A stretch of DNA of 64,000 nt from Coriaria nepalensis. Lineage: Eukaryota; Streptophyta; Magnoliopsida; Cucurbitales; Coriariaceae. The position numbers and the translations under genes are program-made. Each line of letters begins with the position of its first letter. Position 1 is the first letter of the stretch. Below the pieces are notes generated by a model. It saw only the letters and a program-made list of their open reading frames with translations. It searched no databases and was not told the DNA's origin. The stretch lies in assembly GCA_027186245.1 (NCBI GenBank), contig CP114487.1, positions 5,451,001 through 5,515,000 of the forward strand, in the 5' to 3' direction. Positions 24,001 through 36,931 of this stretch are shown here, one piece after another.

Positions 24001-25569
24001 AACTTGAACTAATGCACACGTGTTACAATGGCCTATAGCAGGATGTGCATGAAACTCATGTATGAAGTGCAAAGTAAAATTCGTTCGAGTTGCTTCCAAA
24101 TGATTTTATTGACTTGAGATAACTTCATTGACTTTATTTTGAACTCGAACAGTTGCACACATGCGTTAAAATGGGCATTAGCAAATTGTGCATGAAACTC
24201 ATGTTTAAAGTGTGAAAATAGAATTCGTTCGGATTGCATCTAAATGATTTATTGATTTAATGTGACTCATTGACATGATTTTGAGTTTGACAAAATGCGG
24301 ACGTGCACCGAAAGAGATCATTAGCACGTTGTGCATGAAACTCATAGTTAAAATACATAAATAGCTATAATTTGTTCGAATTGCTTCCAAATGATTTACT
24401 GACTTGAGATGACTCGTTGACAAGATTTTCAACTTGAAGAAACGCCCGCATGCCTTAAGAATCCCAATAGCAAGATGTGCATGAAACTCATGTTTGAAGT
24501 ACGAAAATAGAAAATGTTCGATTTGCTTTCAAATCATTTATTGATATAGGGTGACTCAATGTGACATGATTTTGAACTTGAACATTGCACACGTGCACCA
24601 AAAAGGTCATTAGCAAGTTGTGCATGAAATCCATAATTGAAATGCGAAAACAGAATTTGTTCGAATTGCTTCTAAATGATTTATTGACTTGAGATGGCCC
24701 ATTGACATGATTTTGAATTTGAACAAATTTACACATGGGTTAAAATGGGCATTAGCAAGTTATGCGTGAAACTCATGTTTGAAGTCCAAAATAGAATTCA
24801 TTCGAATTGCTCCTAAATGATTTACTAATTTGAGGTGACACGTTGACGTGATTTTGAATTTGAAAAAATGCGCACGTGCACCAAAACGATTATTTGCAAG
24901 TTGTGCGTGAAACTCTTAATTGAAATGCGAAAATAGAATTCGTTTGAATTGCTTCCAAATTCTTTATTGAGTTAAGGTGACACATTCACATGATTTTGAA
25001 CATGTACAAAGCGGCACACATGCGTTAAAATGGCCATTAGCGAGTTGTAAATGAAACTCAAATTTGAACTGCGAAAATAGAATTCATTCGAATTGCTTCT
25101 AATTGATTTATTGACTTGAGGTGACTCATTGACATGATTCTGAACTTGAACTAATGCACACATGTGTTACAATGGCCTATAGCAAGATGTGCATGAAACT
25201 CATGTATGAAGTGCAAAGTAAAATTCGTTCGAGTTGCTTCCAAATGATTTTATTGACTTGAGATGACTTTATTGACTTTATTTTGAACTCGAACAGTTGC
25301 ACACATGCGTTAAAATGGGCATTAGCAAATTGTGCATGAAACTCATGTTTGAAGTGTCAAAATAGAATACGTTCGGATTGCATCTAAATGATTTATTGAT
25401 TTAATGTGACTTATTGACATGATTTTGAGTTTGAACAAATGCAGACATGCACCGAAAGAGATCATTAGCACGTTGTGCTTGAAACTCATAGTTAAAATAC
25501 ATAAATAGAATTTGTTCGAATTGCTTCAAAATGATTTACTGACTTGAGATGACTCGTTGACATGATTTT
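21027..25569. repeat. Super-HOR copy 3 (ABCD, 4543 bp)
   Basis: HOR units A 21027-22164, B 22165-23302, C 23303-24429, D 24430-25569, same lengths and markers as copy 2. GAACTAGAAC in A is retained. By eye it is nearly identical to copy 2. Confidence 0.94.
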
Positions 25570-28500
25570 CAACTTGAAGAAATGCCCGCATGCCCTAAGA
25601 ATCCAAATAGCAAGATGTGCATGAAACTCATGTTTGAAGTGCGAAAATAGAAAATGGTCGATTTGCTTTCAAATGATTTACCGATATAGGGTGACTCAAT
25701 GTGACATGATTTTGAACTAGAACATTGCACACGTGTACCAAAAAGATCATTAGCAAGTTGTGCATGAAATCCATAATTGAAATGCGACAACAGAATTTGT
25801 TGGAATTGCTTCGAAATGATTTATTGACTTGAGATGGCCCATTGACATGATTTTGAATTTGAACAAATTTACACATCGGTTAAAATGGGCATTAGCAAGT
25901 TATGCGTGAAACTCATGTTTGAAGTCCAAAATAGAATTCATTCGAATTGCTCCTAAATGATTTACTAATTTGAGTAGGCTCGTTGACGTGATTTTGAATT
26001 TGAACAAATGCACACGTGCACCAAAACGATTATTTACAAGTTGTGCATGAAACTCTTAATTGAAATGCGAAAATAGAATTCGTTCGAATTCCTTCCAAAT
26101 TCTTTATTGAGTTAAGGTGACACATTCACATGATTTTGAACATGTACAAAGCGGCACACATGCGTTAAAATGTCCATTAGCGAGTTGTGCGTGAAACTCA
26201 TATTTGAACTGCGAAAATAGAATTCATTCGAATTGCTTCCAACTGATTTATTGACTTGAGGTGACTCACTGACATGATTCTGAACTTGAACTAATACACA
26301 CGTGTTACAATGGCCTATAACAAGATGTGCATGAAACTCATGTATGAAGTGCAAAATAAAATTCGTTCCAGTTGCTTCCAAATGATTTTATTGACATGAG
26401 ATGACTTCATTGACTTTATTTTGAATTCGAACAGTTGCACACATGCGTTAAAATGGGCATTAGCAAATTGTGCATGAAACTCATGTTTGAAGTGTCAAAA
26501 TAGAATACGTTCGGATTACATCTAATTGATTTATTGATTTAATGTGACTCATTGACAAGATTTTGAGTTTGAACAAATGCAGACGTGCACCAAAAGAGAT
26601 CATTAGCACGTTGTGCATGAAACTCATAGTTAAAATACATATATAGAATTTGTTCAAATTGCTTCAAAATGATTTACTGACTTGAGATGACTCGTTGACA
26701 TGATTTTCAACTTGAAGAAATGCCCGCATGCCCTAAGAATCCCAATAGCAAGATGTGCATGAAACTCATGTTTGAAGTGCGAAAATAGAAAATGTTCGAT
26801 TTGCTTTCAAATGATTTATTAATATAGGGTGACTCAATGAGACATGATTTTGAACTTGAACATTGCACACGTGCACCAAAAAGATCATTAGCAAGTTGTG
26901 CATGAAATCCATAATTGAAATGCGAAAACAGAATTTTTCGAATTGCTTCTAAATGATTTATTGACTTGAGATGACCTATTGTCATGATTTTAAATTTGAA
27001 CAAATTTACACATTGGTTAAAATGGGCATTAGCAAGTTATGCGTGAAACTCATGTTTGAAGTCCAAAATAAAATTCATTTTAATTGCTCCTAAGTGATTT
27101 ACTAATTTGAGGTGACTCGTTGACGTGATTTTGAATTTGAACAAATGCACAGGTGCACCAAAACGATTATTTGCAAGTTGTGCATGAAACTCTTAATTGA
27201 AATGCAAAAATACAATTCGTTCGAATTCCTTCCAAATTCTTTATTGAGTTAAGGTGACACATTCACATGATTTTGAACATGTACAAAGCGGCACACATGC
27301 GTTAAAATGGCCATTAGCGAGTTGTGCGTGAAACTCATATTTGAACTGCGAAAATAGAATTCATTCGAATTGCTTTTAATTGATTTATTGACTTGAGGTG
27401 ACTCACTGACATGATTCTGAACTTGAACTAATGCACACATGTGTTACAATGGCCTATAGCAAGATGTGCATGAAACTCATGTATGAAGTGCAAAATAAAA
27501 TTCGTTCGAGTTGCTTCCAAATGATTTTATTGACTTGAGATGACTTCATTGACTTTAGTTTGAACTCGAACAGTTGCACACATACGTTAAAATGGGCATT
27601 AGCAAATTGTGCATGAAACTCAAGTTTAAAGTGTGAAAATAGAATTCGTTCGGATTGCATCTAAATGATTTATTGATTTAATGTGACTTATTGACAAGAT
27701 TTTGAGTTTGAACAAATGCAGACGTGCACCGAAAGAGATCATTAGCATGTTGTGCATGAAACTCATAGTTAAAATACATAAATAGAATTTGTTCGAATTG
27801 CTCCAAATGATTTACTGACTTGAGATGACTCGTTGACATGATTTTCAACTTGAAGAAATGCCTGCATGCCCTAAGAATCCCAATAGCAAGATGTGCATGA
27901 AACTCATGTTTGAAGTGCGAAAATAGAAAATGTTCGATTTATTGATATAGGGTGACTCAATGTGACATGATTTTGAACTTGAACATTGCACACGTGCACC
28001 AAAAAGATCATTAGCAAGTTGTGCATGAAATCCATAATTGAAATGCCAAAAAAAGAACTTGTTCGAATTGCTTCTCAATGATTTATTGACTTGAGATGGC
28101 CCATTGACATGATTTTGAATTTGAACAAATTTACACATGGGTTAAAATGGGCATTAGCAAGTTATGCATGAAACACATGTTTGAAGTCCAAAATAGAATT
28201 CATTCGAATTGCACCTAAATGATTTACTAATTTGAGGTGACTCGTTGACGTGATTTTGAATTTGAACAAATGCACACGTGCACCAAAACGATTATTTGCA
28301 AGTTGTGCATGAAACTCTTAATTGAAATGCGAAAATAGAATTCGTTCGAATTCCTTCCAAATTCTTTATTGAGTTAAGGGACACATTCACATGATTTTGA
28401 ACATGTACAAAGAGGCACACATGCGTTAGAATGGCCATTCGCGAGTTGTGCGTGAAACTCATATTTGAACTGCGAAAATAGAATTCATTCGAATTGCTTC

Positions 28501-30112
28501 TAATTGATTTATTGACTTGAGGTGACTCATTGACATGATTCTGAACTTGAACTAATGCACACGTGTTACAATGGCCTATAGCAGGATGTGCATGAAACTC
28601 ATGTATGAAGTGCAAAGTAAAATTCGTTCGAGTTGCTTCCAAATGATTTTATTGACTTGAGATAACTTCATTGACTTTATTTTGAACTCGAACAGTTGCA
28701 CACATGCGTTAAAATGGGCATTAGCAAATTGTGCATGAAACTCATGTTTAAAGTGTGAAAATAGAATTCGTTCGGATTGCATCTAAATGATTTATTGATT
28801 TAATGTGACTCATTGACATGATTTTGAGTTTGACAAAATGCGGACGTGCACCGAAAGAGATCATTAGCACGTTGTGCATGAAACTCATAGTTAAAATACA
28901 TAAATAGCTATAATTTGTTCGAATTGCTTCCAAATGATTTACTGACTTGAGATGACTCGTTGACAAGATTTTCAACTTGAAGAAACGCCCGCATGCCTTA
29001 AGAATCCCAATAGCAAGATGTGCATGAAACTCATGTTTGAAGTACGAAAATAGAAAATGTTCGATTTGCTTTCAAATCATTTATTGATATAGGGTGACTC
29101 AATGTGACATGATTTTGAACTTGAACATTGCACACGTGCACCAAAAAGGTCATTAGCAAGTTGTGCATGAAATCCATAATTGAAATGCGAAAACAGAATT
29201 TGTTCGAATTGCTTCTAAATGATTTATTGACTTGAGATGGCCCATTGACATGATTTTGAATTTGAACAAATTTACACATGGGTTAAAATGGGCATTAGCA
29301 AGTTATGCGTGAAACTCATGTTTGAAGTCCAAAATAGAATTCATTCGAATTGCTCCTAAATGATTTACTAATTTGAGGTGACTCGTTGACGTGATTTTGA
29401 ATTTGAAAAAATGCGCACGTGCACCAAAACGATTATTTGCAAGTTGTGCGTGAAACTCTTAATTGAAATGCGAAAATAGAATTCGTTTGAATTGCTTCCA
29501 AATTCTTTATTGAGTTAAGGTGACACATTCACATGATTTTGAACATGTACAAAGCGGCACACATGCGTTAAAATGGCCATTAGCGAGTTGTAAATGAAAC
29601 TCAAATTTGAACTGCGAAAATAGAATTCATTCGAATTGCTTCTAATTGATTTATTGACTTGAGGTGACTCATTGACATGATTCTGAACTTGAACTAATGC
29701 ACACATGTGTTACAATGGCCTATAGCAAGATGTGCATGAAACTCATGTATGAAGTGCAAAGTAAAATTCGTTCGAGTTGCTTCCAAATGATTTTATTGAC
29801 TTGAGATGACTTCATTGACTTTATTTTGAACTCGAACAGTTGCACACATGCGTTAAAATTGGCATTAGCAAATTGTGCATGAAACTCATGTTTGAAGTGT
29901 CAAAATAGAATACGTTCGGATTGCATCTAAATGATTTATTGATTTAATGTGACTTATTGACATGATTTTGAGTTTGAACAAATGCAGACATGCACCGAAA
30001 GAGATCATTAGCACGTTGTGCTTGAAACTCATAGTTAAAATACATAAATAGAATTTGTTCGAATTGCTTCAAAATGATTTACTGACTTGAGATGACTCGT
30101 TGACATGATTTT
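25570..30112. repeat. Super-HOR copy 4 (ABCD, 4543 bp)
   Basis: HOR units A 25570-26707, B 26708-27845, C 27846-28972, D 28973-30112. A and C carry early variants, but D changes to GGTGACTCGTTG in c (near 29379) and GACTTCATTGAC in f, the later D forms, so the copy is a mosaic. B has ACATTGGTT in c near 27010 instead of ACATCGGTT. Confidence 0.93.
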
Positions 30113-32388
30113 CAACTTGAAAAAATGCCCGCATGCCCTAAGAATCCCAATAGCAAGATGTGCATGAAACTCATGTTTGAAGTGCGAAAATAGAAAATGG
30201 TCGATTTGCTTTCAAATGATTTACCGATATAGGGTGACTCAATGTGACATGATTTTGAACTTGAACATTGCACACGTGTACCAAAAAGATCATTAGCAAG
30301 TTGTGCATGAAATCCATAATTGAAATGCGACAACAGAATTTGTTGGAATTGCTTCGAAATGATTTATTGACTTGAGATGGCCCATTGACATGATTTTGAA
30401 TTTGAACAAATTTACACATCGGTTAAAATGGGCATTAGCAAGTTATGCGTGAAACTCATGTTTGAAGTCCAAAATAGAATTCATTCGAATTGCTCCTAAA
30501 TGATTTACTAATTTGAGTAGGCTCGTTGACGTGATTTTGAATTTGAACAAATGCACACGTGCACCAAAACGATTATTTACAAGTTGTGCATGAAACTCTT
30601 AATTGAAATGCGAAAATAGAATTCGTTCGAATTCCTTCCAAATTCTTTATTGAGTTAAGGTGACACATTCACATGATTTTGAACATGTACAAAGCGGCAC
30701 ACATGCGTTAAAATGTCCATTAGCGAGTTGTGCGTGAAACTCATATTTGAACTGCGAAAATAGAATTCATTCGAATTGCTTCCAACTGATTTATTGACTT
30801 GAGGTGACTCACTGACATGATTCTGAACTTGAACTAATACACACGTGTTACAATGGCCTATAACAAGATGTGCATGAAACTCATGTATGAAGTGCAAAAT
30901 AAAATTCGTTCCAGTTGCTTCCAAATGATTTTATTGACATGAGATGACTTCATTGACTTTATTTTGAATTCGAACAGTTGCACACATGCGTTAAAATGGG
31001 CATTAGCAAATTGTGCATGAAACTCATGTTTGAAGTGTCAAAATAGAATACGTTCGGATTACATCTAATTGATTTATTGATTTAATGTGACTCATTGACA
31101 AGATTTTGAGTTTGAACAAATGCAGACGTGCACCAAAAGAGATCATTAGCACGTTGTGCATGAAACTCATAGTTAAAATACATATATAGAATTTGTTCAA
31201 ATTGCTTCAAAATGATTTACTGACTTGAGATGACTCGTTGACATGATTTTCAACTTGAAGAAATGCCCGCATGCCCTAAGAATCCCAATAGCAAGATGTG
31301 CATGAAACTCATGTTTGAAGTGCGAAAATAGAAAATGTTCGATTTGCTTTCAAATGATTTATTAATATAGGGTGACTCAATGAGACATGATTTTGAACTT
31401 GAACATTGCACACGTGCACCAAAAAGATCATTAGCAAGTTGTGCATGAAATCCATAATTGAAATGCGAAAACAGAATTTTTCGAATTGCTTCTAAATGAT
31501 TTATTGACTTGAGATGACCTATTGTCATGATTTTAAATTTGAACAAATTTACACATCGGTTAAAATGGGCATTAGCAAGTTATGCGTGAAACTCATGTTT
31601 GAAGTCCAAAATAAAATTCATTTTAATTGCTCCTAAGTGATTTACTAATTTGAGGTGACTCGTTGACGTGATTTTGAATTTGAACAAATGCACAGGTGCA
31701 CCAAAACGATTATTTGCAAGTTGTGCATGAAACTCTTAATTGAAATGCAAAAATACAATTCGTTCGAATTCCTTCCAAATTCTTTATTGAGTTAAGGTGA
31801 CACATTCACATGATTTTGAACATGTACAAAGCGGCACACATGCGTTAAAATGGCCATTAGCGAGTTGTGCGTGAAACTCATATTTGAACTGTGAAAATAG
31901 AATTCATTCGAATTGCTTTTAATTGATTTATTGACTTGAGGTGACTCACTGACATGATTCTGAACTTGAACTAATGCACACATGTGTTACAATGGCCTAT
32001 AGCAAGATGTGCATGAAACTCATGTATGAAGTGCAAAATAAAATTCGTTCGAGTTGCTTCCAAATGATTTTATTGACTTGAGATGACTTCATTGACTTTA
32101 GTTTGAACTCGAACAGTTGCACACATACGTTAAAATGGGCATTAGCAAATTGTGCATGAAACTCAAGTTTAAAGTGTGAAAATAGAATTCGTTCGGATTG
32201 CATCTAAATGATTTATTGATTTAATGTGACTTATTGACAAGATTTTGAGTTTGAACAAATGCAGACGTGCACCGAAAGAGATCATTAGCATGTTGTGCAT
32301 GAAACTCATAGTTAAAATACATAAATAGAATTTGTTCGAATTGCTCCAAATGATTTACTGACTTGAGATGACTCGTTGACATGATTTT
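30113..32388. repeat. Super-HOR copy 5, truncated (A, B; 2276 bp)
   Basis: HOR units A 30113-31250 and B 31251-32388, followed directly by an A-like unit instead of C and D. A has GAACTTGAAC (later form) but its g retains TCTAATTGATT and its h CACCAAAAGAG (early forms). Confidence 0.92.
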
Positions 32389-33526
32389 CAACTTGAAGAA
32401 ATGCCTGCATGCCCTAAGAATCCCAATAGCAAGATGTGCATGAAACTCATGTTTGAAGTGCGAAAATAGAAAATGGTCGATTTGCTTTCAAATGATTTAC
32501 CGATATAGGGTGACTCAATGTGACATGATTTTGAACTTGAACATTGCACACGTGTACCAAAAAGATCATTAGCAAGTTGTGCATGAAATCCATAATTGAA
32601 ATGCGACAACAGAATTTGTTGGAATTGCTTCGAAATGATTTATTGACTTGAGATGGCCCATTGACATGATTTTGAATTTGAACAAATTTACACATCGGTT
32701 AAAATGGGCATTAGCAAGTTATGCGTGAAACTCATGTTTGAAGTCCAAAATAGAATTCATTCGAATTGCTCCTAAATGATTTACTAATTTGAGTAGGCTC
32801 GTTGACGTGATTTTGAATTTGAACAAATGCACACGTGCACCAAAACGATTATTTACAAGTTGTGCATGAAACTCTTAATTGAAATGCGAAAATAGAATTC
32901 GTTCGAATTCCTTCCAAATTCTTTATTGAGTTAAGGTGACACATTCACATGATTTTGAACATGTACAAAGCGGCACACATGCGTTAAAATGTCCATTAGC
33001 GAGTTGTGCGTGAAACTCATATTTGAACTGCGAAAATAGAATTCATTCGAATTGCTTCCAACTGATTTATTGACTTGAGGTGACTCACTGACATGATTCT
33101 GAACTTGAACTAATACACACGTGTTACAATGGCCTATAACAAGATGTGCATGAAACTCATGTATGAAGTGCAAAATAAAATTCGTTCCAGTTGCTTCCAA
33201 ATGATTTTATTGACATGAGATGACTTCATTGACTTTATTTTGAATTCGAACAGTTGCACACATGCGTTAAAATGGGCATTAGCAAATTGTGCATGAAACT
33301 CATGTTTGAAGTGTCAAAATAGAATACGTTCGGATTACATCTAAATGATTTATTGATTTAATGTGACTCATTGACAAGATTTTGAGTTTGAACAAATGCA
33401 GACGTGCACCGAAAGAGATCATTAGCACGTTGTGCATGAAACTCATAGTTAAAATACATATATAGAATTTGTTCAAATTGCTTCAAAATGATTTACTGAC
33501 TTGAGATGACTCGTTGACATGATTTT
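32389..33526. repeat. C/A recombinant HOR unit (1138 bp)
   Basis: The a monomer begins with the C marker CCTGCATGCC (about 32404) and reads the A marker AAAATGGTCG by about 32475, with A sequence thereafter. The exchange lies in 32406-32475 inside monomer a. Length is the normal A length, so pairing was exactly in register and 2,267 bp (the rest of C and all of D) are absent. Confidence 0.9.
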
Positions 33527-36500
33527 CAACTTGAAGAAATGCCCGCATGCCCTAAGAATCCCAATAGCAAGATGTGCATGAAACTCATGTTTGAAGTGCG
33601 AAAATAGAAAATGTTCGATTTGCTTTCAAATGATTTATTAATATAGGGTGACTCAATGAGACATGATTTTGAACTTGAACATTGCACACGTGCACCAAAA
33701 AGATCATTAGCAAGTTGTGCATGAAATCCATAATTGAAATGCGAAAACAGAATTTTTCGAATTGCTTCTAAATGATTTATTGACTTGAGATGACCTATTG
33801 TCATGATTTTAAATTTGAACAAATTTACACATTGGTTAAAATGGGCATTAGCAAGTTATGCGTGAAACTCATGTTTGAAGTCCAAAATAAAATTCATTTT
33901 AATTGCTCCTAAGTGATTTACTAATTTGAGGTGACTCGTTGACGTGATTTTGAATTTGAACAAATGCACAGGTGCACCAAAACGATTATTTGCAAGTTGT
34001 GCATGAAACTCTTAATTGAAATGCAAAAATACAATTCGTTCGAATTCCTTCCAAATTCTTTATTGAGTTAAGGTGACTCATTCACATGATTTTGAACATG
34101 TACAAAGCGGCACACATGCGTTAAAATGGCCATTAGCGAGTTGTGCGTGAAACTCATATTTGAACTGCGAAAATAGAATTCATTCGAATTGCTTTTAATT
34201 GATTTATTGACTTGAGGTGACTCACTGACATGATTCTGAACTTGAACTAATGCACACATGTGTTACAATGGCCTATAGCAAGATGTGCATGAAACTCATG
34301 TATGAAGTGCAAAATAAAATTCGTTCGAGTTGCTTCCAAATGATTTTATTGACTTGAGATGACTTCATTGACTTTAGTTTGAACTCGAACAGTTGCACAC
34401 ATACGTTAAAATGGGCATTAGCAAATTGTGCATGAAACTCAAGTTTAAAGTGTGAAAATAGAATTCGTTCGGATTGCATCTAAATGATTTATTGATTTAA
34501 TGTGACTTATTGACAAGATTTTGAGTTTGAACAAATGCAGACGTGCACCGAAAGAGATCATTAGCATGTTGTGCATGAAACTCATAGTTAAAATACATAA
34601 ATAGAATTTGTTCGAATTGCTCCAAATGATTTACTGACTTGAGATGACTCGTTGACAAGATTTTCAACTTGAAGAAATGCCTGCATGCCCTAAGAATCCC
34701 AATAGCAAGATGTGCATGAAACTCATGTTTGAAGTGCGAAAATAGAAAATGTTCGATTTATTGATATAGGGTGACTCAATGTGACATGATTTTGAACTTG
34801 AACATTGCACACGTGCACCAAAAAGATCATTAGCAAGTTGTGCATGAAATCCATAATTGAAATGCCAAAAAAAGAATTTGTTCGAATTGCTTCTCAATGA
34901 TTTATTGACTTGAGATGGCCCATTGACATGATTTTGAATTTGAACAAATTTACACATGGGTTAAAATGGGCATTAGCAAGTTATGCATGAAACACATGTT
35001 TGAAGTCCAAAATAGAATTCATTCGAATTGCACCTAAATGATTTACTAATTTGAGGTGACTCGTTGACGTGATTTTGAATTTGAACAAATGCACACGTGC
35101 ACCAAAACGATTATTTGCAAGTTGTGCATGAAACTCTTAATTGAAATGCGAAAATAGAATTCGTTCGAATTCCTTCCAAATTCTTTATTGAGTTAAGGGA
35201 CACATTCACATGATTTTGAACATGTACAAAGAGGCACACATGCGTTAGAATGGCCATTCGCGAGTTGTGCGTGAAACTCATATTTGAACTGCGAAAATAG
35301 AATTCATTCGAATTGCTTCTAATTGATTTATTGACTTGAGGTGACTCATTGACATGATTCTGAACTTGAACTAATGCACACGTGTTACAATGGCCTATAG
35401 CAAGATGTGCATGAAACTCATGTATGAAGTGCAAAGTAAAATTCGTTCGAGTTGCTTCCAAATGATTTTATTGACTTGAGATAACTTCATTGACTTTATT
35501 TTGAACTCGAACAGTTGCACACATGCGTTAAAATGGGCATTAGCAAATTGTGCATGAAACTCATGTTTAAAGTGTGAAAATAGAATTCGTTCGGATTGCA
35601 TCTAAATGATTTATTGATTTAATGTGACTCATTGACATGATTTTGAGTTTGACAAAATGCGGACGTGCACCGAAAGAGATCATTAGCACGTTGTGCATGA
35701 AACTCATAGTTAAAATACATAAATAGCTATAATTTGTTCGAATTGCTTCCAAATGATTTACTGACTTGAGATGACTCGTTGACAAGATTTTCAACTTGAA
35801 GAAACGCCCGCATGCCTTAAGAATCCCAATAGCAAGATGTGCATGAAACTCATGTTTGAAGTACGAAAATAGAAAATGTTCGATTTGCTTTCAAATCATT
35901 TATTGATATAGGGTGACTCAATGTGACATGATTTTGAACTTGAACATTGCACACGTGCACCAAAAAGGTCATTAGCAAGTTGTGCATGAAATCCATAATT
36001 GAAATGCGAAAACAGAATTTGTTCGAATTGCTTCTAAATGATTTATTGACTTGAGATGGCCCATTGACATGATTTTGAATTTGAACAAATTTACACATGG
36101 GTTAAAATGGGCATTAGCAAGTTATGCGTGAAACTCATGTTTGAAGTCCAAAATAGAATTCATTCGAATTGCTCCTAAATGATTTACTAATTTGAGGTGA
36201 CTCGTTGACGTGATTTTGAATTTGAAAAAATGCGCACGTGCACCAAAACGATTATTTGCAAGTTGTGCGTGAAACTCTTAATGGAAATGCGAAAATAGGA
36301 TTCGTTCGAATTGCTTCCAAATTCTTTATTAAGTTAAGGTGACACATTCACATGATTTTGAACATGTACAAAGCGGCACACATGCGTTAAAATGGCCATT
36401 AGCGAGTTGTAAATGAAACTCAAATTTGAACTGCGAAAATAGAATTCATTCGAATTGCTTCTAATTGATTTATTGACTTGAGGTGACTCATTGACATGAT

Positions 36501-36931
36501 TCTGAACTTGAACTAATGCACACATGTGTTACAATGGCCTATAGCAAGATGTGCATGAAACTCATGTATGAAGTGCAAAGTAAAATTCGTTCGAGTTGCT
36601 TCCAAATGATTTTATTGACTTGAGATGACTTCATTGACTTTATTTTGAACTCGAACAGTTGCACACATGCGTTAAAATGGGCATTAGCAAATTGTGCATG
36701 AAACTCATGTTTGAAGTGTCAAAATAGAATACGTTCGGATTGCATCTAAATGATTTATTGATTTAATGTGACTTATTGACATGATTTTGAGTTTGAACAA
36801 ATGCAGACATGCACCGAAAGAGATCATTAGCACGTTGTGCTTGAAACTCATAGTTAAAATACATAAATAGAATTTGTTCGAATTGCTTCAAAATGATTTA
36901 CTGACTTGAGATGACTCGTTGACATGATTTT
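32389..36931. repeat. Super-HOR copy 6 (C/A hybrid, B, C, D; 4543 bp)
   Basis: Units C/A 32389-33526, B 33527-34664, C 34665-35791, D 35792-36931. Later variants are present: CACCGAAAGAG before B, GGTGACTCATTC in B monomer d (near 34077), AAAGAATTTG in C monomer b. D has AATGGAAATGC and TTATTAAGTTAAGG near 36280-36340. Confidence 0.93.
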
